DNA from: Bacteroidota bacterium
Lineage (GTDB): Bacteria > Bacteroidota > Bacteroidia > Chitinophagales > BACL12
Direction of reading: 5' to 3'
NCBI GenBank assembly: GCA_016715425.1
Contig: JADKAC010000007.1
Span: forward strand, 366,807-430,806
DNA: 64,000 nt
Position 1 is the first letter of the stretch. Each line of letters opens with the position of its first letter. The notes under the pieces were generated by a model. The model did no database searches and had not been told where the DNA came from. It saw nothing but the letters and a program-made list of their open reading frames with translations. This document shows positions 8,030 to 16,536 of this stretch, piece by piece. The translations under genes and the position numbers were made by a program.

Positions 8030-8446
8030 TTACTGGTCTTTAAGCATACTCAACATTTGACGAATAAATAGAACCAATGCTAAAGACATTATAAAACAAA
8101 ATATCAATGCTAAATAAATAGGTATAACAGATTCTTTTAATGAAAAACCATTACCTGTAAACAGCCATATAAAACCACTCATTAAAAAAAGATGAGAGAT
8201 ATAAGCGACCATAGTACGTTTTAAATAACGCCCAGTATTCTTCACTACTAAAGTGCAAAGTGCATTGCCAATAACATATATCAGCAACTCAGTACCACCT
8301 ATCATCCATAACACATCATTCTCAAAACCTAGAACTGCCGCAATTAATACCGCTAAAAACGTAACAGACAAAAAAATACCCGCCATCATAAATGGAAAAT
8401 TTTTCTTATCAATAGCCTTGATGATATTCCTTTCTTCTAAAATCAT
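8030..8446 (-). CDS. Small four-helix membrane protein, unknown function
   Basis: A 138-aa protein with four clear membrane helices: FMMAGIFLSVTFLAVLIAAV, WMIGGTELLIYVIGNALC, MVAYISHLFLMSGFIWLF and a C-terminal IPIYLALIFCFIMSLALVLF. I do not recognise a family motif. It is co-directional with, and only 11 bp upstream of, the asparaginase-like gene, so the two are probably co-transcribed. It diverges from the ureohydrolase gene at 8531. Confidence 0.65.
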   Translation of the reverse strand: MILEERNIIKAIDKKNFPFMMAGIFLSVTFLAVLIAAVLGFENDVLWMIGGTELLIYVIGNALCTLVVKNTGRYLKRTMVAYISHLFLMSGFIWLFTGNGFSLKESVIPIYLALIFCFIMSLALVLFIRQMLSMLKDQ

Positions 8447-8518
8447 TGAACACTATTCATTCACAAAAACAAACTTAGCAACTTTAAGATTAAACAACAT
8501 ATTTTTTACAATACCTTT

Positions 8519-8526
8519 TATCTTTG
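8519..8526 (+). promoter_or_regulatory. Candidate −7 box TATCTTTG
   Basis: TATCTTTG is an exact match to the TAnnTTTG −7 element of the Bacteroidota primary sigma factor and ends only 4 bp before the ATG at 8531, which would make the ureohydrolase mRNA leaderless or nearly so. A second motif, ACTTAGCAAC, lies at 8473-8482. A start-site map would choose between them. Confidence 0.4.
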
Positions 8527-8530
8527 ATGC

Positions 8531-9583
8531 ATGAAATATGCAGAAGCAAAACAGAAAAAAATTGAATCCTTTGATGTAAATGGAATTGGTGCAGACAATG
8601 GTCAACTCTTTGGACTTCCTTTTAATTATGAAGAAAGTGAGATGATTATTTTGCCCATTCCTTGGGAAGTTACTGTCTCCTATAAAGCGGGTTCAGCAAA
8701 AGGTCCGGATGCTATTTTAGAAGCATCCAAACAAACTGATTTATATGATCATGATTTACCCGATGCTTGGCAACGTGGAATATTTATGTTGCAATCGCCG
8801 GCAGAATGGAATCAAAAAAATGTAACACTACGTCGTAAAGCTGCGGAATATATTCGCTTGCTTGAATCCGGAAATGCAGAAAATATGCAAGACGCACTTT
8901 CTGAAATTAATGCAGAATGTGAAGGATTGCGGAAATGGATTTTTGAACAAACAACTACGCTGCTGAAAGAGGGAAAAATTGTGGGCTTATTAGGTGGCGA
9001 TCACAGCACTCCTTTGGGTTATATGCAGGCATGCGGACAGCATTATGGCGAGTTTGGATTATTACATATTGATGCACATGCCGATTTGCGGGAAGCGTAT
9101 GAAGGATTTAATTATTCGCATGCATCTATTATGTTTAATGCATTGCAAATTCCACAATTAAAAAAATTAGTGCAAGTGGGTTTGCGTGATGTTTGTCAGG
9201 CAGAAATAGATATCATTGCTAAAGAGAAAGAAAAAATTTCTGCATTTCATTTTCACGAAATAAAAAATAAAATACATGCAGGAGGCAGTTGGAAAAATGT
9301 ATGCGACGAAATAATAAATGCATTGCCTCAACAAGTATATATCAGTTTTGATATTGATGGATTAGATCCAAAACTTTGTCCGAATACAGGTACTCCGGTT
9401 CCGGGTGGATTTGAAATGGATGAAGTAATTTTTCTGATGCGCAGTCTTGTAGATGCCGGTAAAACAATTATCGGTTTTGATCTTGTGGAAGTGGCTCCGG
9501 GCAATGATGAATGGGATGGCAATGTAGGAGCCCGTTTACTTTTAAAAATGTGTAATCTTACTTTAAAAAGCAATGGCAAATAA
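8531..9583 (+). CDS. Agmatinase/arginase-family ureohydrolase
   Basis: A 350-aa manganese-dependent ureohydrolase. The metal-binding motifs are complete: GGDHS (~residue 157), HIDAHADLR (~180), SFDIDGLDP (~275), and EVAPGND near the end. The family cleaves a guanidino group to release urea, with agmatine, arginine, guanidinobutyrate or formimidoylglutamate as possible substrates. Bacteroidota proteins of this long form are usually labelled agmatinase family, giving putrescine, but specificity cannot be read from the motifs. A link to polyamines is supported only loosely by the deoxyhypusine-synthase-like gene 44 kb away. Its 3' end overlaps the next gene by 11 bp, so translation may be coupled. 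Confidence 0.87.
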   Translation: MKYAEAKQKKIESFDVNGIGADNGQLFGLPFNYEESEMIILPIPWEVTVSYKAGSAKGPDAILEASKQTDLYDHDLPDAWQRGIFMLQSPAEWNQKNVTLRRKAAEYIRLLESGNAENMQDALSEINAECEGLRKWIFEQTTTLLKEGKIVGLLGGDHSTPLGYMQACGQHYGEFGLLHIDAHADLREAYEGFNYSHASIMFNALQIPQLKKLVQVGLRDVCQAEIDIIAKEKEKISAFHFHEIKNKIHAGGSWKNVCDEIINALPQQVYISFDIDGLDPKLCPNTGTPVPGGFEMDEVIFLMRSLVDAGKTIIGFDLVEVAPGNDEWDGNVGARLLLKMCNLTLKSNGK

Positions 9584-10151
9584 CAACAACATATTTTTAT
9601 CCTTTCTATTATTAACTCTGATGTGGAGTTGTAATAAAAGCACGGACGAATCATTATCCAACATCGAATTATCTACCTTAGATAAAACCGTATTTAAATT
9701 TGAATACGTTTACAAACATGCTGTTTCGGTAATTACTTTTTTTTCACCCGAATGTCCATTGAGTGAGAATTACACAAAAAATTTAAATGACTTACAAAAA
9801 AAGTATGATGGTATGGATGTGTTATTTGTTGGAATCGTTCCCGGCAATTTTTATTCAGAACAGAAAATTGATTCTTTTAAAACATTATATAATGTGCAGG
9901 GATTTTTATTATTGGACAGAGATAAAAAACTTACCAATTATTTAAATGCGACTATCACACCTGAAACATTTGTATTGGATAGCACAGGTACTGTTCGTTA
10001 TAGCGGTGCAATAGATAATTGGGCTGTTGATCTCGGACAAAAGCGTGAAGTGATTACGGAATTTTATTTAATGGATGCGATTGAAGCACTATTGAGTGAT
10101 AGAGAAGTTGCTGTTACACATGCGCCTGCGGTTGGTTGCTTTATTGAATAG
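9573..10151 (+). CDS. Redoxin (AhpC/TSA-like) lipoprotein
   Basis: A 192-aa protein with a lipoprotein signal (LLTLMWSCNKS, acyl-Cys ~20) and a thioredoxin-fold domain. The active-site region reads FFSPECPLSENY, a peroxiredoxin-like PxxxC variant with one Cys. It continues with ITPETFVLDSTGTVRYSGAIDN, and ends VTHAPAVGCFIE. That ending is familiar as the linker where related proteins continue directly into a c-type cytochrome and a copper monooxygenase; here the reading frame ends and the cytochrome/monooxygenase is a separate gene 1 bp later. It likely acts in the periplasm, anchored to a membrane. Confidence 0.8.
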   Translation: MANNNNIFLSFLLLTLMWSCNKSTDESLSNIELSTLDKTVFKFEYVYKHAVSVITFFSPECPLSENYTKNLNDLQKKYDGMDVLFVGIVPGNFYSEQKIDSFKTLYNVQGFLLLDRDKKLTNYLNATITPETFVLDSTGTVRYSGAIDNWAVDLGQKREVITEFYLMDAIEALLSDREVAVTHAPAVGCFIE

Positions 10152-10152
10152 C

Positions 10153-11526
10153 ATGAAAAAAATATATCTACTATTTTTTATTATCTGCGCAATTTTATTT
10201 TCATGTAAAAATGAAAAGGAAAAGACGATTACATTCAGCAATGATATTGCACCGATAATTTATAAGAATTGCACACCATGTCATCGTCCGAATTCTGCCG
10301 GACCTTTTTCATTAATTACTTATGATGATGTGCGTAAAAAAGCAAAGACAATTGTAAAAGTTACGCAATCCGGTTTTATGCCACCCTGGCCTGCTGATCC
10401 AAATTATTCTTCTTTTGTTGGCGAACGTATGTTGACTGAAAAAGAAAAAGAAATGCTATTAACATGGGTAGAAAATGGCAGCCCGATTGGCGATTCCACA
10501 AACATCCCGATACCGCCAAATTTTCCCGAAGGATCACAGATTGGTGTACCCGATATGGTGGTAAAATTTCCTGAAGTAATTCAATTGCCCGGGAATAATA
10601 AAGATCAATTCTTTTTAATGAAAATACCGTTTGAAGCAGACCATGATAAATTTATTCGCACCATTGAATTTATTCCCGGCAACAAAAAATTATTGCATCA
10701 CATGAATGCAAACTTGATTCAATATACTGCCGGAAATAAAACAGATTTATTTGCAGGAGAAAAAGTAATTCCAACAGATCTTACACTCACTGCGGAAGAA
10801 GTAAATAATCGCATGCAAAATAAAAATGATGATGGCACTTACCCCAGTTTAATTCCATTGGTTTGCAATTATTTACCCGGTGTTTCTCCTGCTGTATATC
10901 CAAAAGGAATTGGCGGTTATCGCTTAACAACACTCAATGCTTTTTTTATTAATGATATTCATTATGGCCCCTCTCCTGTTGACACTATAGATGATGGTTC
11001 CTACTTCAATATTTTTTTAACTGATGTTCCCCCTCAGCGTCCTACATATGAAATAGTAATGGGCTCACTTGGTGAAACCCGTATTGAACCTCCATTAGTA
11101 ATTCCGGCCGGAGCAATAATGACTTTCAGAACAGAATATAAAGTGCAGGCAGACTTGTCCATGCTCACTGTAAATCCGCACATGCATTTATTGGGAAAAT
11201 CTTTTATTGCCTATGCAGTTACTCCGCAAAATGATACTATTCCACTGGTGTCAATTCCTAAATGGGATTTCCGCTGGCAATATTTTTATACATTTAAAAA
11301 GGTGCAGAAAATTCCGGCAAGTTCAAGAATTATTGCTGAAGCAACTTATGATAACACAGAATATAATCCGAACAATCCATACAATCCTCCACAAGTTATA
11401 ATTGAAAGATCTAATCCGTTTGAAAGCATGAAAACAACAAACGAAATGTTTCAATTTATTTTTACATACATGTCGTATCAAACCGGTGATGAAAATATTA
11501 GTCTTGAAAATATTTCATTAGAATAA
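10153..11526 (+). CDS. Lipoprotein with c-type haem site and PHM-like copper monooxygenase domain
   Basis: ATG 10153, just after the preceding stop, gives 457 aa beginning with a lipoprotein signal (ICAILFSCKNE); an in-frame ATG at 10096 inside the redoxin gene is less likely. Residues ~25-115 hold one haem-binding site, NCTPCHRPN, with FMPPWPADPNY supplying a probable Met-side loop. The rest resembles the ascorbate-dependent type II copper monooxygenases: LLHHMNANL, then NPHMHLLGKSF (HxH copper ligands) and near the end TTNEMFQFIF with a candidate Met ligand. The substrate is unknown. With the redoxin it probably forms one periplasmic redox unit. The MFS gene follows by 1 bp. Confidence 0.78.
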   Translation: MKKIYLLFFIICAILFSCKNEKEKTITFSNDIAPIIYKNCTPCHRPNSAGPFSLITYDDVRKKAKTIVKVTQSGFMPPWPADPNYSSFVGERMLTEKEKEMLLTWVENGSPIGDSTNIPIPPNFPEGSQIGVPDMVVKFPEVIQLPGNNKDQFFLMKIPFEADHDKFIRTIEFIPGNKKLLHHMNANLIQYTAGNKTDLFAGEKVIPTDLTLTAEEVNNRMQNKNDDGTYPSLIPLVCNYLPGVSPAVYPKGIGGYRLTTLNAFFINDIHYGPSPVDTIDDGSYFNIFLTDVPPQRPTYEIVMGSLGETRIEPPLVIPAGAIMTFRTEYKVQADLSMLTVNPHMHLLGKSFIAYAVTPQNDTIPLVSIPKWDFRWQYFYTFKKVQKIPASSRIIAEATYDNTEYNPNNPYNPPQVIIERSNPFESMKTTNEMFQFIFTYMSYQTGDENISLENISLE

Positions 11527-11527
11527 C

Positions 11528-12712
11528 ATGCGCCTAAAATATATTACACGGCCTGTACTTGTTTTGAGCGCAGTAAGTCTATTTACTGATATGGCAAGTG
11601 AAATGTTGTATCCGGTAATGCCAGTTTATCTTGAAAGTATCGGCTTCAGTATTTTATTAATTGGTGTATTGGAAGGTGTAGCGGAAACCACAGCAGGATT
11701 AAGCAAAGGATACTTCGGTCAAGTGTCGGATCTCACACAAAAACGATTGCCATTTGTGCGCTTAGGATATTTATTAAGTGCTGTTTCAAAACCGATGATG
11801 GCAGCATTTACATATCCGCTTTGGATATTTTTTGCACGCACTACAGATCGTTTTGGAAAAGGATTACGAACAGGTGCAAGAGATGCCATGTTAAGCGATG
11901 CTTCCACCCGGGAAACGAAAGCACGCATCTTCGGATTTCATAGAGGTATGGATACATTGGGTGCAGTGCTGGGGCCGATGATTGCATTAATTTATTTATA
12001 TTTTTTTCCCGGTCAGTTTACTGCTTTGTTTCTTATTGCATTTGCTCCCGGAATAATAAGTGTTGCACTATTATTTTTATTGAAAGAAAAAAAAACCATT
12101 GAACCACCACAAAAAAAACCGGGGCTTCTTGAGTTTTTAAAATATGTGCGACATGCCGATCCGGCATATAAAAAATTATTAGGTGGATTATTATTATTTG
12201 CATTATTTAACAGCACCGATATTTTGTTATTGTTGAAAATGAAACAATCAGGAATGGAAGATACTTTGGTTATCGGCATTTATATTTTTTATAATCTGGT
12301 GTATGCAATATTTTCTTTTCCTGCCGGAATACTTGCTGATAAAATTGGAATAAAAACAACTTTTATTGCAGGACTTTTTATTTATGCACTGGTGTATTTC
12401 GGTTTTGCTTTCTTAAATGTGCCCGGTATTTTCTGGATACTTTTCTTTTTATATGGCGTGTATGCCGCAGCAACGGAAGGGATAAGCAAAGCATGGATTT
12501 CCTTAGTAGCACCAAAACAAGAAACAGCAACTGCATTGGGTGCTTATGGTGCGCTTAATAGTATTTGTGCATTTGTAGCCAGCAGCCTTGCGGGATTAAT
12601 ATGGTTTACTGTTAATGCAGAATGGGCATTCGGATTAACCGCTGTTGTAAGTGTTATAGTAATTCTTTATTTTATAAAACTGCGTCCTCCTCAACAATTT
12701 GCAAGCACATGA
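11528..12712 (+). CDS. MFS transporter
   Basis: A 394-aa inner-membrane protein with about 12 hydrophobic helices and a typical MFS loop after helix 2-3 (GYFGQVSDLTQKRLPFVRLGY). It also has conserved ARTTDRFGKGLRTGARDAMLSD wording characteristic of one MFS branch whose substrates are mostly uncharacterised. It starts 1 bp after the copper-monooxygenase gene stop, so it is probably in the same transcript, and export or import of a compound related to that redox unit is possible but speculative. Confidence 0.8.
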   Translation: MRLKYITRPVLVLSAVSLFTDMASEMLYPVMPVYLESIGFSILLIGVLEGVAETTAGLSKGYFGQVSDLTQKRLPFVRLGYLLSAVSKPMMAAFTYPLWIFFARTTDRFGKGLRTGARDAMLSDASTRETKARIFGFHRGMDTLGAVLGPMIALIYLYFFPGQFTALFLIAFAPGIISVALLFLLKEKKTIEPPQKKPGLLEFLKYVRHADPAYKKLLGGLLLFALFNSTDILLLLKMKQSGMEDTLVIGIYIFYNLVYAIFSFPAGILADKIGIKTTFIAGLFIYALVYFGFAFLNVPGIFWILFFLYGVYAAATEGISKAWISLVAPKQETATALGAYGALNSICAFVASSLAGLIWFTVNAEWAFGLTAVVSVIVILYFIKLRPPQQFAST

Positions 12713-12739
12713 TAATCTCTACAATCCATTAAAAGTTTG

Positions 12740-12749
12740 TTACTTAGCA
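12740..12749 (+). promoter_or_regulatory. Candidate −7 motif TTACTTAGCA
   Basis: TTACTTAGCA, 13 bp before the flippase start, is a near match to the TAnnTTTG type of −7 element; a TTTG lies at 12736-12739. Very similar strings occur just upstream of the starts at 19624 and, on the minus strand, 43433. Confidence 0.3.
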
Positions 12750-12762
12750 CAGCTATACTATC

Positions 12763-14061
12763 ATGCAATTACCAGGGTACTTAAAACTCTTAGATAAGCG
12801 AACAACTATTAATCTGATATTACGGGGACTTTCACTCACCGGTAAGTTCTTGTTTGTAATATTTTTAGCTAAACATGTTACCACCGAGCAATTAGGGGAA
12901 TGGGGTATTTTCAGCACTTCCATTGCATTATCATTATATCTAGTTGGTTTAGATTTTTACACTTATTCCACTCGTAGTATATTAGAATATCCAGAGGAAG
13001 AACGAGGTGCTTTATTGCGCAATCAATTTGTGTTTTATATTATCAGTTATATCATTTTATTTCCACTGATGAGTTTATTATTTTTTTTCGGTGTGATTGA
13101 AATGAAATTCATATTATTCTTTTATATCATTCTCATATTCGAACATTTAGCGCAAGAGAGCTATCGCACTTTCGTTGTTTTTTCAAAACCACTGATTGCT
13201 AATATTATTTTATTTCTGCGCACCGGTTTATGGGCGTTTATTCTGGTGTTATTATGGAGTGCCGGATATGATAATTTCAAACCACTTAAAATAATTTTCC
13301 TGTTTTGGACCAGTGGGGGAATTATGGCCATGACTGTATCTATTTATTTCTTTTCGAAATTCAAATTCAAATCCTTTAAAAATATTCCTATTGACTGGCA
13401 ATGGATTCGAAGAGGTGTTAAAGTAAGTCTGTTGTTTTTTGTCGGCACTATCGCATTTAAACTTATTGATTTTGCCGACAGATATTTTATTGATTACTAT
13501 CATACAAAAACAGATGTAGGTATCTATACATTTTATTCCAGCATGGCAAATCTGGTTGAAATAATAGTACATACCGCAGTTGTAATTGTTTTTTCTCCCA
13601 GATTAATTGAAAACTTCCATCACTCAAATTATGATTACAGAATAACGCAATCAAAGTTTACAAAACAGATGGCCTTGTTCACTGTATTAGCTGCTATCCT
13701 TTTACTGATTATCATTTATCCCATCATTTTATTTTTAGATAAAAATGAATTCCTTCAGCAGTTCGATGCATTTATAATTTTAGTGATTGCAGAAATGATA
13801 TTTAATGCTACACTTATTTTCCATTATATTTTATATGTGCGCAAACATGATATTGCAATTGTAAAAGCTACCGTTGCTGCTGCGGTATTTAATATCCTGT
13901 TGAATTTTATTTTAATCCCGCAATTTTCAATTCTTGGTGCAGCGATAGCAAGCGCACTTAGCTTCTTTTTATTGCTATTGGGAAAAATGTATTATTCACG
14001 AGAATTTCCTGAGGCACGCAGAATTATTTTTCTGAAATTTAGAAAACGTAAAAGCAACTGA
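12763..14061 (+). CDS. Polysaccharide flippase (Wzx/MATE-like)
   Basis: A 432-aa membrane protein with 12-14 hydrophobic helices and the early GLSLTGKFLFVIFLAKHV and EQLGEWGIFSTSIALSLY stretches typical of the oligosaccharide/lipid-linked flippase superfamily. It should move undecaprenyl-linked sugar repeats across the inner membrane. Its stop shares one base with the start of a second flippase gene (TGATG at 14059-14063), indicating translational coupling. No glycosyltransferases adjoin it here, so its glycan is unknown. Confidence 0.75.
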   Translation: MQLPGYLKLLDKRTTINLILRGLSLTGKFLFVIFLAKHVTTEQLGEWGIFSTSIALSLYLVGLDFYTYSTRSILEYPEEERGALLRNQFVFYIISYIILFPLMSLLFFFGVIEMKFILFFYIILIFEHLAQESYRTFVVFSKPLIANIILFLRTGLWAFILVLLWSAGYDNFKPLKIIFLFWTSGGIMAMTVSIYFFSKFKFKSFKNIPIDWQWIRRGVKVSLLFFVGTIAFKLIDFADRYFIDYYHTKTDVGIYTFYSSMANLVEIIVHTAVVIVFSPRLIENFHHSNYDYRITQSKFTKQMALFTVLAAILLLIIIYPIILFLDKNEFLQQFDAFIILVIAEMIFNATLIFHYILYVRKHDIAIVKATVAAAVFNILLNFILIPQFSILGAAIASALSFFLLLLGKMYYSREFPEARRIIFLKFRKRKSN

Positions 14062-15419
14062 TGTTTCACTTTTTCAAACGTTGGTACAATTACTTTTTCA
14101 CCGGTAACTCAGGCTTTAAACGCTATGCAACAAATACCGGGTGGCTGCTGGGTGCCCGTGCAATCCAAATGCTGGTTGCACTTATTATCGGTGCAATGGT
14201 TGCCCGCTATTTAGGTCCGCAACAATTCGGTATCTATAATTATGTAATTAGTTATGTTGCTATATTCTCAGTGCTGGCTTCATTAGGTACCAACAATATT
14301 TTAGTAAAAGATTTGCTGAACGATCCGGATAAAAAAAACATGTTGATGGGCAGTGGCCTTTTTATTCGTTTTGCAGGTAGCATTTTAGCTTCTGTACTTA
14401 TAATTATTGCTTCCTCTTTCACCGAAGAAGATAATGCAATGCGTTGGCTTTTATTTCTTGCATCGTTGCAACCAATTATCAGATCTTTTGAAGTAATCAA
14501 TTTATATTTTCAGGCAAAGGTTGTTTCAAAGTTTACAGTTATTGCACAACTCATTTCACTTACTTGTATTAGTATATTAAAAATCTATCTTGTAGTAAAT
14601 GAATTCCCCCTAATATATTTTATTTATTTATTTGCAATTGATTCCGCAATTGTAGGAAGCATACTATTAATATTTTATCGCCGCATGGGAAATAGTGTGC
14701 GCTCCATGCAATTTTCAATACCAATAATTCGCAGTTTAATAGGACGTTCCTGGCCATTAATATTTTCCGGTATGCTCACCACTATTTATTTAAAAGTTGA
14801 TCAGGTGATGTTACAACACATGTTGGATGATACCGCTGTTGGTTTGTATGCAGCAGCTGTTAAAATTTCAGAAGCATGGATTACAATTCCCTGGATTCTC
14901 AGCGGCTCTTTATATCCTGCATTAGTTAATGCGCATAAGGAAAATAATACGCTATTTATGAATCGCATACGTCAGATGTATATCTTACTTATTGTTGTTG
15001 CACTTTCGGTAATAATTCCTGTAAGTATATTCTCAAAATTCATTATCCTTTTTATTTTTGGTGGTGAATACAGTGGCTCTTTTTCTACTTTACAAATACA
15101 TATTTTCAGCAGCCTATTTATCTTTTTTGGATCAATTAGTAATCGTTGGTTAATATTAGAAAACAACCAACGCTATTGGATGATAAACTCTGCCATTGGC
15201 GCCATCGCCAATATTGTATTGAATATGTATTTAATTCCAATATACGGTATTAATGGTGCTGCAATGGCTACTTTAATATCATATGCATTTGCCTATTATT
15301 TTGCGTATGCAATTCCAAAGGCTACCCGTAAAATTTTTATTGAGCAAAATAAAAGTTTACTAAGGGTAATTCTTATCATTCCCGCAATACGAGAATTGAA
15401 AAAAATAAAATTCAGATAA
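14061..15419 (+). CDS. Oligosaccharide flippase, Wzx-like
   Basis: A 452-aa polytopic protein with the family start TGWLLGARAIQMLVALIIGAM and ARYLGPQQFGIYNYVISYV, and later VDQVMLQHMLDDTAVGLYAAA, all well-known signatures of polysaccharide biosynthesis/flippase proteins. It overlaps the preceding flippase gene by 1 bp. The two are only distantly alike, so this is not a recent duplication. Two flippases together without transferases is slightly unusual and could mean one handles a different lipid-linked substrate. Confidence 0.85.
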   Translation: MFHFFKRWYNYFFTGNSGFKRYATNTGWLLGARAIQMLVALIIGAMVARYLGPQQFGIYNYVISYVAIFSVLASLGTNNILVKDLLNDPDKKNMLMGSGLFIRFAGSILASVLIIIASSFTEEDNAMRWLLFLASLQPIIRSFEVINLYFQAKVVSKFTVIAQLISLTCISILKIYLVVNEFPLIYFIYLFAIDSAIVGSILLIFYRRMGNSVRSMQFSIPIIRSLIGRSWPLIFSGMLTTIYLKVDQVMLQHMLDDTAVGLYAAAVKISEAWITIPWILSGSLYPALVNAHKENNTLFMNRIRQMYILLIVVALSVIIPVSIFSKFIILFIFGGEYSGSFSTLQIHIFSSLFIFFGSISNRWLILENNQRYWMINSAIGAIANIVLNMYLIPIYGINGAAMATLISYAFAYYFAYAIPKATRKIFIEQNKSLLRVILIIPAIRELKKIKFR

Positions 15420-15517
15420 TAGCTAAAAATATTTCATAGACTAATAAATGAATTCTCTTCTATAGTTACACCAATAATTACAATTCAATTTGGCAACTTT
15501 GCAGAAATTTAATTGCT

Positions 15518-15874
15518 ATGCAGATTTTCAAACAATTTCTTTTTGATTCAGCCCACTTTTTACCTAACGTGCCGGAAGGACATAAGTGTAAAGAAATTCA
15601 TGGCCATACTTATCGTATGGTGTTACATATAGAAGGTCCTCTGGTTAAACATTTGGAATGGGTAATGGATTTTGCAGAATTAAAAAAGGTAGTGGAGCCT
15701 GTGGTGAATAAAGTTGACCATCAATTAATGAATAATATACCGGGTTTGGAAAATCCTACTTGTGAAAATATTGCCATCTGGCTTTGGAATAAAATTAAAC
15801 CAGAAATCCCTTCACTCATAAAAATTGAATTACACGAAACACCAAGTTCAGGAGTGATTTATGAAGGTAAATAA
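15518..15874 (+). CDS. queD: 6-carboxytetrahydropterin synthase (QueD)
   Basis: A 118-aa member of the PTPS/QueD family. It shows the zinc ligands in FDSAHFLP and HGHTYRM, the catalytic Cys in GHKCKEIHGH, a VMDFAELK motif, VDHQLMN and a C-terminal LHETPSSG carrying the pterin-binding Glu. It converts 7,8-dihydroneopterin triphosphate to 6-carboxytetrahydropterin, the first dedicated step of queuosine synthesis for tRNA. Length and motifs are complete. A GGCAACTTTGCAG motif 15-25 bp upstream may be its promoter −7 region. No other queuosine genes are in the window. Confidence 0.93.
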   Translation: MQIFKQFLFDSAHFLPNVPEGHKCKEIHGHTYRMVLHIEGPLVKHLEWVMDFAELKKVVEPVVNKVDHQLMNNIPGLENPTCENIAIWLWNKIKPEIPSLIKIELHETPSSGVIYEGK

Positions 15875-16125
15875 CGCTTATCATACTTTTGAACTATTAA
15901 GTTTAATTTGGGTTTAAATAACATTCAATTAAAAACAGTTAACTCTTTTATAATCAATTACCAAAAAGACAAATAAAACAGAATTATTAAGAAAAAATCT
16001 CAGCAATTATTAAACACAATCTGATTTTTTCATTATCTTAGTTTTTCCTTTAATTCCTGTTATTGGATTATTTATCTCCTGAAACAAATCATTTATATTT
16101 TATTGAATTTTTTAAAAAAGTAATT

Positions 16126-16536
16126 ATGAAGAATATTATTATTAACAGACTTGATTATGCCCGAATAACAAAGTGTATTAAGGACGCAAAAAACTTTAGA
16201 TCCATTAATAACAAAGAGGCAGAACTATTATTACAAGAATTAAAATCCGCAAAGATTGTGGAACCGGAAGCCATTCCTTCCAATGTGGTAACCATGAATT
16301 CTATTGTTAAAATAAGTTTTACCAATACAAAAAAGCATATTCAATTTCAAATTGTATATCCCGATCAATCCAATATAAAAGAGAACAAAATATCTATCTT
16401 CTCACCTATTGCGACTGCTTTAATCGGGTATAAAGTAAATGACGAAATTGAATGGATAGTACCTGCCGGACTTACAAAAATTAAAATTGAGGAAATTATA
16501 TACCAACCCGAAGCAACAGGCGACTATGATTTATAA
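16126..16536 (+). CDS. Rnk/GreA-C-terminal-like transcription factor
   Basis: From ATG 16126 a 136-aa protein. An earlier in-frame start at 16063 would add an implausible A+T-rich leader. The N-terminal half is a short helical region (TKCIKDAKNFRSINNKEAELLLQEL). The second half is a GreA/B C-terminal FKBP-like fold with VVTMNSIVKISFTN, QIVYPDQSN, ISIFSPIATALIGYKVND and DEIEWIVPAG. Rnk-type proteins bind RNA polymerase near the secondary channel and also touch nucleotide metabolism. It overlaps the next gene by 11 bp, suggesting co-translation. Confidence 0.82.
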   Translation: MKNIIINRLDYARITKCIKDAKNFRSINNKEAELLLQELKSAKIVEPEAIPSNVVTMNSIVKISFTNTKKHIQFQIVYPDQSNIKENKISIFSPIATALIGYKVNDEIEWIVPAGLTKIKIEEIIYQPEATGDYDL

